This document shows, in pieces, positions 43,433 through 53,408 of a stretch of 64,000 nucleotides of DNA (position 1 is the first letter of the stretch; each line of letters starts with the position of its first letter). A program made the position numbers and the translations under genes. The DNA lies in contig CAYMEX010000002.1 of the NCBI GenBank assembly GCA_964389525.1, positions 124,001 through 188,000 on the forward strand, in the 5' to 3' direction. This DNA comes from JAFLTL01 sp964389525. GTDB lineage: Bacteria; Bacteroidota; Bacteroidia; Bacteroidales; Muribaculaceae. Below the pieces are notes generated by a model. That model did no database searches, was not told the origin of the DNA, and was given only the letters and a program-made list of their open reading frames with translations.

Positions 43433-44407
43433 ATGAACATACTTGAAATCAACAACGTTTCTAAAAGCTACAACGGACATCAGGCGCTTACCGACATATC
43501 GATAAACGTTCCCGAAGGAAGTGTGTACGGTCTTCTCGGCCCTAACGGCGCCGGAAAAACGACACTGCTGCGTATCATAAACCACATCACGGCTCCCGAC
43601 ACCGGCACTGTCACATTCAACGGGCACACGCTCAACGCCGATGATGTCAACGACATAGGCTACCTCCCCGAGGAGCGCGGACTCTACAAGAAAATGAAAG
43701 TAGGCGACCAGGCACTTTTCTTCGCACGCCTCAAAGGTCTTAACAAAGCCGAGGCCACAAGGCGGCTACACGAGTGGTTCACACGCTTCGGCATCATGGA
43801 CTGGTGGGGAAAGAAAGTCGAAGAGCTATCAAAGGGCATGGCACAGAAAGTCCAGTTCATTGTCACCGTGCTGCACCAGCCCAAACTGCTCATCTTCGAC
43901 GAGCCGTTCTCAGGATTCGATCCTATCAACGCAAATCTGCTGAAGGAGGAAATACTCCGGCTTCGCGACGCCGGATCGACAATCATTTTCTCTACACACA
44001 ACATGGAGAGTGTAGAGAAAGTGTGCGATCACATCACACTCATCGACCGTTCACACAACATCCTCACAGGACGCGTGTCCGACATACGCAGCGAAGCTGG
44101 CAAAGGACGCCTGTCGCTCACTTTCCGCGGACCCGACAACGGCCTTATACATCAGCTCGAACCGATGGTTGAGCCCGCATCATTGCGACGTTTCGAGACA
44201 AACGACCCGGAGGTGACACGCATCAGGCTGAAAATGCTTCCCGAAGTCACCACATCGCAGATCATCGACACCATCAACCGGCTCGTCGACATAGAGTCGT
44301 TCAACCGCGATCTGCCGTCGATGGACGAGATCTTCATCGACGCCGTGAACCGTCACAATCTTCCGTCGCTGCCCGATAACGCTCCGGCCGCCACATCCAT
44401 AAACTGA
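43433..44407 (+). CDS. ABC transporter ATP-binding protein (NatA-like)
   Basis: This 324-aa protein has Walker A GPNGAGKTT (36-44), signature LSKGMAQK and Walker B LLIFDEPFSGFDP, followed by a C-terminal DUF4162-type domain (about residues 215-300). It drives the permease encoded 14 bases downstream. Together they resemble sodium-extruding NatAB or related ABC-2 exporters; the substrate cannot be told from sequence. Confidence 0.92.
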   Translation: MNILEINNVSKSYNGHQALTDISINVPEGSVYGLLGPNGAGKTTLLRIINHITAPDTGTVTFNGHTLNADDVNDIGYLPEERGLYKKMKVGDQALFFARLKGLNKAEATRRLHEWFTRFGIMDWWGKKVEELSKGMAQKVQFIVTVLHQPKLLIFDEPFSGFDPINANLLKEEILRLRDAGSTIIFSTHNMESVEKVCDHITLIDRSHNILTGRVSDIRSEAGKGRLSLTFRGPDNGLIHQLEPMVEPASLRRFETNDPEVTRIRLKMLPEVTTSQIIDTINRLVDIESFNRDLPSMDEIFIDAVNRHNLPSLPDNAPAATSIN

Positions 44408-44421
44408 ACAACTCCACAGCC

Positions 44422-45729
44422 ATGCATAGATTTCTGCTTGTCGTCCAGCGCGAATATCTGGAACGCGTCTCAAAAAAATCTTTTATATTCTCCACACTCC
44501 TCATGCCGCTGCTCATGGTGGCACTAATGTGTGCGCCGATCCTCATACAGCAGGCCACATCGCCCGAAGCCATCACACTCGGCGTGGCCGATACTTCCGG
44601 CAAAATTTTCCCGCAGCTGCAGTCGACCGAAAACGTGAGGTTTGTAAATATGGACGCGACGCCATCGGCCGATGCGCTTAAAAACGACAGCATCGACGGA
44701 TACATCATCATCACATCCGACATACTGGCAAAAGGATCACAGCCACGTGTCGATCTTGTGCTTAACGCCACGAGCAACCTGCAGTTTGAAAAAGAGGTGG
44801 CTTCGCAGCTCAATGACGCGATCGAGAAAGAGAGGCTTCTACAGTACAACATTAGCGACCTCTCGTCAATACTTAACAATGTGAAAAGCGATGTGTCGCT
44901 CAACCTCATACGCATCGATCAGGAAGAAAGCGGAGCCATGCAGACCGAGCTCAGCGCCGTCATCGGCATAATCATGAGCATGCTGCTATACTTCTTCCTG
45001 CTCCTATATGGCATACAGGTGATGCAGAGTATTGTCGAGGAGAAATCAAACCGGGTGCTCGAAGTCATTGTTTCATCAATAAGACCGACACAGCTGCTCA
45101 CAGGCAAGATAGCCGGTATCGGACTTGTGGCCGTCACACAGATTCTCATCTGGGCCGCATGTCTGCTCGTGTTATCGGCCGTGGTTCTCCCCTCCCTGCT
45201 TCCGGCCGATATGGTGACCGACATACAGGCCATGCAGACCGGCGCACAGCTCTCTGACGTCGCCGATGTCGAGATGATCAGCGCGCTTGCCACAATCACA
45301 AATCCCGCATTCATACTGCAGCTCTTCTTCTGGCTTATTATATTTCTTGTCGGCGGATTCCTGCTGTATTCGTCACTTTTCGCCGCTGTAGGATCGGCTG
45401 TCGAGAACATACAGGACGCATCGCAGCTCCAGACGATCATCATCATGCCCATCATCATTGCGTTTTTCGCATCGATGTCGGTCGCAAACGCCCCCGACTC
45501 GTCGCTGATCTCGTGGCTGTCGATGATACCGTTCACATCGCCCATGGTGATGATGGCACGCATCCCGTTCGGCATACCCGTGTGGCAGATCGCCGTATCG
45601 GCCATTCTGCTCTACGCGTCGATCTTCGGAGCCATATGGTGCGCGGCCAAGATCTATCGCGTCGGCATATTCATGTACGGCAAAAAGCCCAATATACGCG
45701 AAATAATCCGCTGGATCTCATATAAATAA
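44422..45729 (+). CDS. ABC-2 type permease (NatB-like)
   Basis: This 435-aa membrane protein has one N-terminal membrane segment (SKKSFIFSTLLMPLLMVALM), a large extracytoplasmic region (about 45-175) and a group of five or six membrane segments to residue 410. The motif VEEKSNRVLEVIVSSIRPTQ is typical of the NatB/ABC-2 family. It pairs with the ATPase gene just upstream, with which it is probably cotranscribed. Confidence 0.9.
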   Translation: MHRFLLVVQREYLERVSKKSFIFSTLLMPLLMVALMCAPILIQQATSPEAITLGVADTSGKIFPQLQSTENVRFVNMDATPSADALKNDSIDGYIIITSDILAKGSQPRVDLVLNATSNLQFEKEVASQLNDAIEKERLLQYNISDLSSILNNVKSDVSLNLIRIDQEESGAMQTELSAVIGIIMSMLLYFFLLLYGIQVMQSIVEEKSNRVLEVIVSSIRPTQLLTGKIAGIGLVAVTQILIWAACLLVLSAVVLPSLLPADMVTDIQAMQTGAQLSDVADVEMISALATITNPAFILQLFFWLIIFLVGGFLLYSSLFAAVGSAVENIQDASQLQTIIIMPIIIAFFASMSVANAPDSSLISWLSMIPFTSPMVMMARIPFGIPVWQIAVSAILLYASIFGAIWCAAKIYRVGIFMYGKKPNIREIIRWISYK

Positions 45730-45753
45730 CAATAACCACTAAAAATCACTATC

Positions 45754-46653
45754 ATGAAACTTGTATCGGCACTGATCGCATCCGCCATGGCGTTTGCAAT
45801 TCCAGTTACATCCGGCGCAGTGGAGCCGACACCACAGCACGTCATTATGATCGGCCTCGACGGATGGGGCTCCTACAGCTTTGACAAAGCCGACATGCCC
45901 AACGTGAAGAAACTCATGAGCGAAGGATCATATACGCTTGCAAAACGTTCGGTACTCCCCTCGTCGAGCGCGGTCAACTGGGCATCGATGTACATGGGAG
46001 CCGGACCCGAGCTTCACGGCTACACCGAATGGGGATCGCGTGTGCCCGAACTACCCTCGCGCGTTGTAGATGAAGACAATATCTTTCCCACAGTCTTCGG
46101 ACTTCTCAACCGCCAGAAGCCTGAAGCTGTCATCGGCAACATAGCCGAGTGGGACGGCATACGGTACGTATGCGACACACTCGCCCTCGATTTCGAGCGT
46201 GTGGTGACTGAGAAGCCTGTCAACCAGTCGACGACAAATATTGCGTGCGATTACATCAGATCGGCGAAACCGACATTGCTCAACATCGTCTACGACGAGC
46301 CCGACCATATCGGACATGGCGCAGGACACGACACACCCCAATACTACGCCAAGCTCCACGAACTTGACTCATGCGTGTCAGAAATCGTGCAGGCAACCAA
46401 AGATGCAGGCATTTTCGACAACACGGTCTTCATTGTCACTGCCGACCACGGAGGCATTGGCAAAGGACACGGAGGCAAGACGATGCAGGAAATGGAGACA
46501 CCGTTTATTATCGCAGGCCCCGGCATCCGCAAAAACCACGAGATCACCGAGAGCATGATGCAATTTGACGTCGCTCCCACGATCGCGCATATTTTCGGCC
46601 TGAAGACCCCGCAGGTGTGGATCGGTCGTCCCGTCCTCTCAATCTTCAAATAA
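45754..46653 (+). CDS. Secreted type I phosphodiesterase / alkaline phosphatase superfamily protein
   Basis: This 299-aa protein has a signal peptide (about residues 1-22, ending TSGAV). The catalytic fold of nucleotide pyrophosphatase/phosphodiesterases follows: metal ligand in MIGLDGWG, nucleophile region LPSSSAVNW, DEPDHIGHG, and ITADHGG. Without the usual extra domains it is at the short end of the family. The substrate, perhaps a nucleotide or phospho-glycan, is unknown. It lies 24 bases after the permease gene and before rpoD. Confidence 0.88.
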   Translation: MKLVSALIASAMAFAIPVTSGAVEPTPQHVIMIGLDGWGSYSFDKADMPNVKKLMSEGSYTLAKRSVLPSSSAVNWASMYMGAGPELHGYTEWGSRVPELPSRVVDEDNIFPTVFGLLNRQKPEAVIGNIAEWDGIRYVCDTLALDFERVVTEKPVNQSTTNIACDYIRSAKPTLLNIVYDEPDHIGHGAGHDTPQYYAKLHELDSCVSEIVQATKDAGIFDNTVFIVTADHGGIGKGHGGKTMQEMETPFIIAGPGIRKNHEITESMMQFDVAPTIAHIFGLKTPQVWIGRPVLSIFK

Positions 46654-46741
46654 CGGGAATTACATGTCTCAGCTACAAACCCTTGGCAAAGTTTAACAAA
46701 AATAGTCGGCTTTTAATAGCCCGTTATTGTTGAATTATTTG

Positions 46742-46749
46742 TAATTTTG
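46742..46749 (+). promoter_or_regulatory. -7 box of the rpoD promoter
   Basis: TAATTTTG matches TAnnTTTG, 35 bases before the rpoD ATG. The -33 region is T-rich without an exact TTTG. Confidence 0.55.
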
Positions 46750-46783
46750 CGCGTTTAATATCGCGAAAAAAAGGAGAAGAACT

Positions 46784-47644
46784 ATGAGACAGCTCAAGAT
46801 AACACGTTCAATCACAAATCGCGAGAGCGCATCTCTCGACAAATATCTTCAGGAAATAGGCCGTGAGGATCTTATTACCGTAGAAGAAGAAGTCGAACTC
46901 GCTCAGCGCATTAAACAAGGCGACGAGAGGGCTCTCGACAAGCTCACCCGCGCTAACCTGCGTTTTGTGGTTTCGGTTGCAAAGCAGTATCAGAACCAGG
47001 GACTCAGCCTCCCCGACCTCATCAACGAGGGCAACATGGGGCTGATAAAGGCTGCTCAGAAATTCGACGAGACACGAGGATTCAAATTCATATCCTACGC
47101 AGTGTGGTGGATACGACAGTCGATTCTGCAGGCACTCGCCGAGCAGTCGCGCATCGTGCGTCTGCCGCTTAACCAGGTCGGCACACTCAACAAGATAAGC
47201 AAGGCACTATCGAAATTCGAGCAGGAAAACGAGCGACGTCCGTCGCCCGAGGAGCTTGCCGCATCGCTCGACGTGCCCGTCGACAAGATCGCCGACACAC
47301 TCAAGGTTTCAGGCCGATCGATCTCGGTGGACGCACCGTTTGTCGAGGGTGAGGACAACAGCCTTCTCGACGTGCTTTCCAACGACGACTCCCCATCGGC
47401 CGACGCTTCGCTCAACCAGGAGTCGCTTTCACGCGAGGTAGAGCGTGCGCTGCGTCAGCTCCATGAGCGTGAGCGCGAGATACTCAAGATGTTCTTCGGC
47501 ATCGGTTGCCAGGAAATGACACTTGAGGAGATCGGAGCCAAATTCGACCTGACCCGCGAGCGCGTCCGCCAGATCAAGGAGAAAGCCATCCGCCGCCTCA
47601 AAGGCCCCCGCAGCAAGCATCTCAAAGCCTATCTTGGCCAATAA
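46784..47644 (+). CDS. rpoD: Primary sigma factor RpoD (Bacteroidetes type)
   Basis: This 286-aa sigma-70 factor is of the short Bacteroidetes primary type lacking the long region 1.1. Region 1.2 is near the start (SLDKYLQEIGREDLIT), region 2 follows (LRFVVSVAKQYQNQGLSLPD, FKFISYAVWWIRQSI), then region 3 and region 4 with the helix-turn-helix (MTLEEIGAKFDLTRERVRQI). It should read the TTTG/TAnnTTTG promoters seen throughout the window. An rpoD-proximal intrinsic terminator follows. Confidence 0.96.
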   Translation: MRQLKITRSITNRESASLDKYLQEIGREDLITVEEEVELAQRIKQGDERALDKLTRANLRFVVSVAKQYQNQGLSLPDLINEGNMGLIKAAQKFDETRGFKFISYAVWWIRQSILQALAEQSRIVRLPLNQVGTLNKISKALSKFEQENERRPSPEELAASLDVPVDKIADTLKVSGRSISVDAPFVEGEDNSLLDVLSNDDSPSADASLNQESLSREVERALRQLHEREREILKMFFGIGCQEMTLEEIGAKFDLTRERVRQIKEKAIRRLKGPRSKHLKAYLGQ

Positions 47645-47691
47645 GCCGCCGACACATCAGGCAACAGCCGCCACATTTGATAATTTTTCAT

Positions 47692-47719
47692 AAAACCCGC
47701 CTCACTAACGGCGGGTTTT
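47692..47719 (+). terminator. Intrinsic terminator after rpoD
   Basis: AAAACCCGCC pairs with GGCGGGTTTT around an 8-base loop. Confidence 0.88.
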
Positions 47720-47721
47720 GT

Positions 47722-47729
47722 TATATTTG
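47722..47729 (+). promoter_or_regulatory. -7 box of the galactose operon promoter
   Basis: TATATTTG, 36 bases before the beta-galactosidase ATG, matches TAnnTTTG. Its -33 region would fall within the rpoD terminator and is not a good match. Confidence 0.5.
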
Positions 47730-47764
47730 CGGATAGACTCATCCAATCCAAAGAAATCAGTTAC

Positions 47765-50194
47765 ATGAAATATACTGGCCTTATTTCATTAATAATGCTA
47801 TTGACGCTGACACCGCCTGTCATGGCACAGCGTTCGGCGCGTCAGCTAAAACAGGGCTGGAATTTTGCAAAAGGCGATATAAACGCAAATACCAACTGGC
47901 AGAAAATCACTGTTCCACACGACTGGGCTGCCGAAGGACCGTTTGACAAGGAAATCGACAAACAGGTTGTAGCCATCGAGCAGAACGGCGAGACCGTACC
48001 CACCGAGAAGCATGGACGCACAGGCTCGCTCCCGTTTATCGGGAAAGGCACCTACCGCAATACCATCAGCATTCCCGACACCGCAGGGCGCTCTTTCACG
48101 CTGCTTTTCGACGGAGCCATGAGCCGCCCGGTCGTTACGCTCAACGGCATCGAAGTCGGACGATGGAGCTACGGCTACAATGCGTTTGAAGTCTGTCTTG
48201 ACAGTGCGGTCAGGCCGGGCGACAATCTGCTTGAAGTAAGTCTCGAGAATCTTCAGGGACAGTCACGCTGGTATCCGGGAGCCGGACTCTATCGCAACGT
48301 CACACTCATCGAGACATCCAAGACACATATACCGGTCTGGGGCACATACATCACCACGCCCGAAGTTTCCGACAGAGAAGCGACCGTGAAGATCTGCACC
48401 TCAATTGCCGGAGCGAAACAAGGCACCCGGCTCAGCATCAGCACATCGGTAATTGCACCCGACGGCAAGACCGTGACATCGCAGACCTACCCCTATGTAG
48501 CAAACGGCCAGGATTTCATCGAATACATCAACGTAAACGATCCGCAGCTTTGGTCGCCCGAGTCCCCGTCGCTCTATACGGCACGCACTACCGTCAGCGA
48601 CCGCGACGGCAAAGTACTTGACGTATATGACACCCGTTTCGGTATCAGAAAGATAGAATACATCGCCGACAAAGGATTTTTCCTCAACGGCAAACTCACA
48701 AAATTCAAAGGCGTCTGCAATCACCACGACCTCGGCCCGCTCGGAGCCGCAGTCAACACCGCTGCTCTGCGCCGGCAGCTCACCATGCTGAAAGACATGG
48801 GTGCCAACGCCATACGCACATCACACAACATGCCGGCACAGGAGCTTGTCGAGCTGGCCGACGAGATGGGCTTCATGCTCATGGTCGAGGCATTCGACGA
48901 CTGGGCATTCCAGCCGAAATCGCCCAACGGCTACGGCACGATGTACGACGAATGGGCTGAAAAAGACGTCACCAACATGGTGCGCCACTTCCGCAACAAC
49001 CCGTCGGTAGTGATGTGGAGCGTAGGCAACGAGGTCACATCGCAGCACGACCGCGAGAACGGCGTCAAAGATCTTGTCTTCCTGCAGGACATCGTCCACC
49101 GCGAGGATCCGACACGCCCGGTCACCGTAGGCATCAACGAGCTTGACCAGGCCATGGACAACGGCTTTGCCGCTGCGGTCGACATACCCGGATTCAACTA
49201 TAAGCCGCAGCACTACCGCCGCATCATCAAAGATCTCCCGCAGAAACTCATCCTCGGGTCAGAGACCGCGTCGACCGTGTCGTCGCGCGGCGTCTACCAC
49301 TTCCCGGTCGAGCTTGCTGCAAGTGCCATGTTCCCCGACAATCAGGTGTCGTCATACGACGTCGACTATTGTTTCTGGAGCAACATCCCCGAGCCCGACT
49401 TCGCTGCCGACGAGGATCTCCCCTACGTCATCGGACAGTTTGTATGGACCGGATTCGACTACCTCGGCGAGCCCACTCCCTACGACATCTGGCCGAATCA
49501 CAGCTCCAACTTCGGCATCATCGACCTTGCATCGATCCCCAAAGACAGATACTACCTCTACCGCTCGGTGTGGAACACATCAGATACGACACTCCACATA
49601 CTGCCGCACTGGACATGGCCCGACCGCAAAGGCAAGGTAACGCCGGTGTTCGTCTACACATCGTGGCCTAAGGCCGAACTGTTTGTCAACGGCGTCAGTC
49701 AGGGCATGAGAGAGAAAAACGACTCGACCGAAATGACCCGCTACCGCCTCATGTGGAACGACGTGGTCTACAAGCCGGGCGAAATAAAAGTCGTCGCCTA
49801 TGACGCCGACGGCAAAAAAGCCGGCGAGAAAACCGTCCGCACCGCCGGAAAAGCGCATCACCTCGTACTCACCCCCGACCGCACATCGATGCAGGCCGAC
49901 GGCGAGGATCTGATATACGTCACCGTGCAGATCTCCGACAGGAACGGCACAATTCTGCCGACCGACTCACGCGAGGTGAAATTCGATGTGACAGGAGCCG
50001 CCACATTCCGCGCCACAGCCAACGGCGACCCCAAGTCTATCCGCCCGTTCCAGCGCCCCGAAATGGATCTTTTCTCAGGCGCATGCACGGTAATCGTCCA
50101 GGCATCCGACACCCCGGGGACAGCGACACTCACAGTTTCCGCCCGCGGACTGCGCCCGGCAACGATCGAGATCCCCGTCACAGCGAGACAATAA
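47765..50194 (+). CDS. Secreted GH2 glycoside hydrolase, probable beta-galactosidase
   Basis: This 809-aa enzyme has a signal peptide ending VMAQ (about residue 21), then the GH2 sugar-binding and immunoglobulin-like domains and the TIM barrel. The acid/base is Glu423 in SVGNEV, the nucleophile Glu500 in ILGSETAS. Residues 690-809 form an extra immunoglobulin-like domain (LVLTPDRTSMQADGEDLIYV). It would cut galactosides in the periplasm or at the surface. Being the first gene before galK and galM supports beta-galactosidase over beta-glucuronidase or mannosidase activity. Confidence 0.88.
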   Translation: MKYTGLISLIMLLTLTPPVMAQRSARQLKQGWNFAKGDINANTNWQKITVPHDWAAEGPFDKEIDKQVVAIEQNGETVPTEKHGRTGSLPFIGKGTYRNTISIPDTAGRSFTLLFDGAMSRPVVTLNGIEVGRWSYGYNAFEVCLDSAVRPGDNLLEVSLENLQGQSRWYPGAGLYRNVTLIETSKTHIPVWGTYITTPEVSDREATVKICTSIAGAKQGTRLSISTSVIAPDGKTVTSQTYPYVANGQDFIEYINVNDPQLWSPESPSLYTARTTVSDRDGKVLDVYDTRFGIRKIEYIADKGFFLNGKLTKFKGVCNHHDLGPLGAAVNTAALRRQLTMLKDMGANAIRTSHNMPAQELVELADEMGFMLMVEAFDDWAFQPKSPNGYGTMYDEWAEKDVTNMVRHFRNNPSVVMWSVGNEVTSQHDRENGVKDLVFLQDIVHREDPTRPVTVGINELDQAMDNGFAAAVDIPGFNYKPQHYRRIIKDLPQKLILGSETASTVSSRGVYHFPVELAASAMFPDNQVSSYDVDYCFWSNIPEPDFAADEDLPYVIGQFVWTGFDYLGEPTPYDIWPNHSSNFGIIDLASIPKDRYYLYRSVWNTSDTTLHILPHWTWPDRKGKVTPVFVYTSWPKAELFVNGVSQGMREKNDSTEMTRYRLMWNDVVYKPGEIKVVAYDADGKKAGEKTVRTAGKAHHLVLTPDRTSMQADGEDLIYVTVQISDRNGTILPTDSREVKFDVTGAATFRATANGDPKSIRPFQRPEMDLFSGACTVIVQASDTPGTATLTVSARGLRPATIEIPVTARQ

Positions 50195-50238
50195 CATTCA
50201 CAGTCAATAAATCTTAAAAAAAAAACAAGAATAATATC

Positions 50239-51372
50239 ATGGATAGCAAAATCAAAGCTGAGTTCAAAAAACGCTTCGACGCCGAAGGCGTCCGTTACGC
50301 ATCGTCAGGTCGCATCAACCTCATCGGTGAGCACACCGACTACAACGGCGGATTCGTATTCCCCGGCGCTATCGATAAAATCATAGAGGCTGAGATCAAG
50401 CCCAACGGCCTCGGCATTGTGCGCGTCTACTCAATCGACATAGACGAATATGTGGAGTTCGGCCTCAAAGAGGAGGACGCCCCCGCACAGCAGTGGGCAC
50501 GCTACATCTTCGGCGTATGCCGCGAGATACAGAAGCGCGGCGGCAAAGTCGAGGGATTTGACGCCGTCTTCGCCGGCAATGTGCCTCTCGGCGCCGGACT
50601 CTCGTCGTCGGCCGCTCTCGAGAGCTGCTTCGCATTTGCGCTCAACGACATGTTCAACGACAACAAGATCGAGAAATTCGAGCTTGCACGCATCGGACAG
50701 AGCACCGAGCACAACTACTGCGGCGTAAAATGCGGCATCATGGACCAGTTTGCTTCGGTCTTCGGCAAGAAAGGACACCTCATGCGCCTCGACTGCCGCT
50801 CGAGCGAATTTGAGTACTTCCCCTTCGATCCGGTCGGCTACAAGCTCGTGCTGGTCGACTCTGTGGTGAAGCACGAACTCGTTGACTCGCCCTACAACAA
50901 GCGTCGCGAGTCATGTGAGCGTGTCGCCGCCAAGCTCGGCATCGAGACACTGCGCGACGCCACGATGGAGATGCTCGAAGCCATCAAGGATCAGATCAGC
51001 GCCGAAGACTACAGCCGCGCAAAATTCGTCATCGGCGAGAAGCAACGCGTGCTCGACGTGTGCGACGCCCTCATCCGTGGCGACTACGAGACCGTCGGCC
51101 AGCGCATGTATGAGACACATCACGGTCTTTCGGCCGACTACGAGGTTTCGTGCGAAGAGCTCGACTTCCTCAACGACATCGCCAAAGAGTGCGGCGTGAC
51201 CGGCTCGCGCATCATGGGCGGAGGCTTCGGCGGATGCACAATCAACCTCGTGAAAGACGGACTTTATGACAAGTTCATCGCCACTGCACGCGAGAAATTC
51301 GCTGCGAAATACGGCCACGAGCCCCGCATCTACGACGTTGTCATAAGCGACGGAGCACACCGCATCGGCTAA
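50239..51372 (+). CDS. galK: Galactokinase
   Basis: This 377-aa GHMP kinase phosphorylates galactose. The family signature GRINLIGEHTDYNGG, the ATP loop PLGAGLSSSAALE and the C-terminal GGGFGGCTINLV are intact. It is 44 bases after the beta-galactosidase gene and 32 bases before galM, in an apparent galactose-use operon. Confidence 0.95.
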   Translation: MDSKIKAEFKKRFDAEGVRYASSGRINLIGEHTDYNGGFVFPGAIDKIIEAEIKPNGLGIVRVYSIDIDEYVEFGLKEEDAPAQQWARYIFGVCREIQKRGGKVEGFDAVFAGNVPLGAGLSSSAALESCFAFALNDMFNDNKIEKFELARIGQSTEHNYCGVKCGIMDQFASVFGKKGHLMRLDCRSSEFEYFPFDPVGYKLVLVDSVVKHELVDSPYNKRRESCERVAAKLGIETLRDATMEMLEAIKDQISAEDYSRAKFVIGEKQRVLDVCDALIRGDYETVGQRMYETHHGLSADYEVSCEELDFLNDIAKECGVTGSRIMGGGFGGCTINLVKDGLYDKFIATAREKFAAKYGHEPRIYDVVISDGAHRIG

Positions 51373-51404
51373 AAAATCTTCTCCAGTCTCTCAAAACACC
51401 ACTT

Positions 51405-52451
51405 ATGGCAGTTAAAATCGACAAAATAGCCTCGAAACACGGGGAAATAACACTTGCCACCATCACCAACTCCAAGGGAGCGAGCGTAGTGCTCAGCTCC
51501 CTCGGAGCAGGCGTGGTAGCAATAAACGTGCCCGACGCGGCAGGAAATATCGTCAACGTCATTACCACCTACGCCGATCCCGCCGACTTCATGGCCGACG
51601 GCCCCTGCGCAGGCAAGACTCCCGGACGATACGCCAACCGCATCGCCAACGCCCGATTCTCGATCGACGGCAAAGTCTACAGTCTCAAGGCCACAAACGG
51701 CCCGCACCACCTTCACGGCGGCCCCACAGGCTTCCAGAACCGCATCTGGGACACGATTGTCGAAGATGACGACACCGTCGCCTTCACACGCATCAGCCCC
51801 GACGGCGAAGAAGGCTACCCCGGCACGCTCGACACACGAGTGGCCTACACTTGGAGCGACGACAACGCCCTCACAATCCACTACACCGGAGTGACCGACG
51901 CCCCGACGATACTCAACCTCACCAACCACACCTACTTCAATCTGGCAGGTGAGAACAGCGGCGACATTCTCGATCACGAACTCCGCCTCGCATGTGCGCG
52001 CTGGCTGCCGACCGACGAAGGCCAGATACCTACAGGCGAGATAGCATCTGTCGAGGGAACACCCATGGACTTCACACAGGCCAAGACCATCGGACGCGAC
52101 ATAAACGACGATTTCGAGGCACTGCACATCGGGCGCGGCTACGACCACTGCTTCGTCGCCGACAACTGGGTGCCGGGAAGGCTCGCTCCCATAGCGTGGC
52201 TGAAAGACCCCAAATCTGGACGCAGCCTCACAATCTCAACGACACAGCCCGCCGTACAGCTCTACACGGCAAACTGGTTTGGAGGTGAGACACCGCTCAA
52301 CCCCGAGGGACGTCCCTACCAGAACCGCGAGGGCGTCGCACTCGAGTGCCAGCACTTCCCCGACAGCCCCAACCATCCCAACTTCCCCAACACCGTGCTG
52401 CGTGAGGGCGAAGTATTCGACGAGACAATCGTTTTCAGCTTCAACGCCTGA
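51405..52451 (+). CDS. galM: Aldose 1-epimerase (galactose mutarotase)
   Basis: This 348-aa protein interconverts alpha and beta anomers of galactose. GRYANRIANARF, LHGGPTGF, and NLTNHTYFNLAGE are conserved, the last with the catalytic histidine. No signal peptide is seen, so it acts in the cytosol beside galactokinase, whose gene is just upstream. Confidence 0.95.
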   Translation: MAVKIDKIASKHGEITLATITNSKGASVVLSSLGAGVVAINVPDAAGNIVNVITTYADPADFMADGPCAGKTPGRYANRIANARFSIDGKVYSLKATNGPHHLHGGPTGFQNRIWDTIVEDDDTVAFTRISPDGEEGYPGTLDTRVAYTWSDDNALTIHYTGVTDAPTILNLTNHTYFNLAGENSGDILDHELRLACARWLPTDEGQIPTGEIASVEGTPMDFTQAKTIGRDINDDFEALHIGRGYDHCFVADNWVPGRLAPIAWLKDPKSGRSLTISTTQPAVQLYTANWFGGETPLNPEGRPYQNREGVALECQHFPDSPNHPNFPNTVLREGEVFDETIVFSFNA

Positions 52452-52478
52452 AGACAACAACATAGCAATCAACCAAGA

Positions 52479-53384
52479 ATGAAACCTACACTCTTTGTGC
52501 TGGCTGCCGGCATGGGCAGCCGCTACGGAGGCCTCAAGCAGCTCGACACGCTCGGCCCTTCCGGCGAGACCATCATGGACTATTCGATCTACGACGCCAT
52601 CAAGGCAGGATTCGGCAAGATCGTATTTGTGATCCGTAAGGATTTTGAGCAGGACTTCCGCGAGAAAGTACTGAAAAAATACGAAGGACACATACCCGTG
52701 GAAGTGGTGTTCCAGGCCACGACCGACCTTCCCGAGGGCTACACATGCCCCGCCGACCGCACCAAGCCCTGGGGTACAAACCACGCTGTACTCATGGGCA
52801 AGGACGTGATCAAGGAGCCGTTTGCCGTAATCAACGCCGACGACTTCTACGGCCGCAACGCCTTTGAAGTCATTGCCAAAGAACTCTCGCGCGACCACGA
52901 CCGCACAGGCGACTACTGCATGGTCGGATTCCGTGTCGGCAACACCATGACCGAAAACGGATCTGTAGCACGCGGCGTCTGCTCGACCAAAGACGGACTT
53001 CTCACATCGGTAGTGGAGCGCACAGCCATCTCCTACAACCCCGATCACGAGATCGTCTTCAACGACGAGAACGGCGTAGAGCAGAAACTCGACCCCACGA
53101 CTCCGGTTTCGATGAACCTCTGGGGATTCACTCCCGAGTACTTCCAGTACTCCGAACAGGAATTCAAGAAATTCCTCGACGCCAACATCGACAAGCCCAA
53201 GGCCGAGTTCTTCATCCCGCTTGTCATCGACACGCTCATCAACAGCGGTAAAGCCACTGTGAAAGTCCTCGACACCGACAGCAAGTGGTTCGGCGTCACA
53301 TATGCGGCCGACCGCCCGTCGGTTGTGGAGAAATTCGCCGAACTTACAAAGGAGGGCATATATCCTTCGCCCCTCTTTGCATAA
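52479..53384 (+). CDS. Sugar nucleotidyltransferase in the galactose operon
   Basis: This 301-aa protein has the nucleotidyltransferase signature LAAGMGSRYGGLKQL at the N-terminus, NADDFYG as the metal-binding motif and GVTYAADRP near the end. It belongs to the NTP_transferase superfamily. The standard galactose-1-phosphate uridylyltransferase (galT) is absent from the operon, so this enzyme could activate galactose-1-phosphate instead; this is an inference from position. It lies 27 bases after galM. Confidence 0.82.
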   Translation: MKPTLFVLAAGMGSRYGGLKQLDTLGPSGETIMDYSIYDAIKAGFGKIVFVIRKDFEQDFREKVLKKYEGHIPVEVVFQATTDLPEGYTCPADRTKPWGTNHAVLMGKDVIKEPFAVINADDFYGRNAFEVIAKELSRDHDRTGDYCMVGFRVGNTMTENGSVARGVCSTKDGLLTSVVERTAISYNPDHEIVFNDENGVEQKLDPTTPVSMNLWGFTPEYFQYSEQEFKKFLDANIDKPKAEFFIPLVIDTLINSGKATVKVLDTDSKWFGVTYAADRPSVVEKFAELTKEGIYPSPLFA

Positions 53385-53408
53385 CAGCACATACTACATT
53401 TCAGAGCA

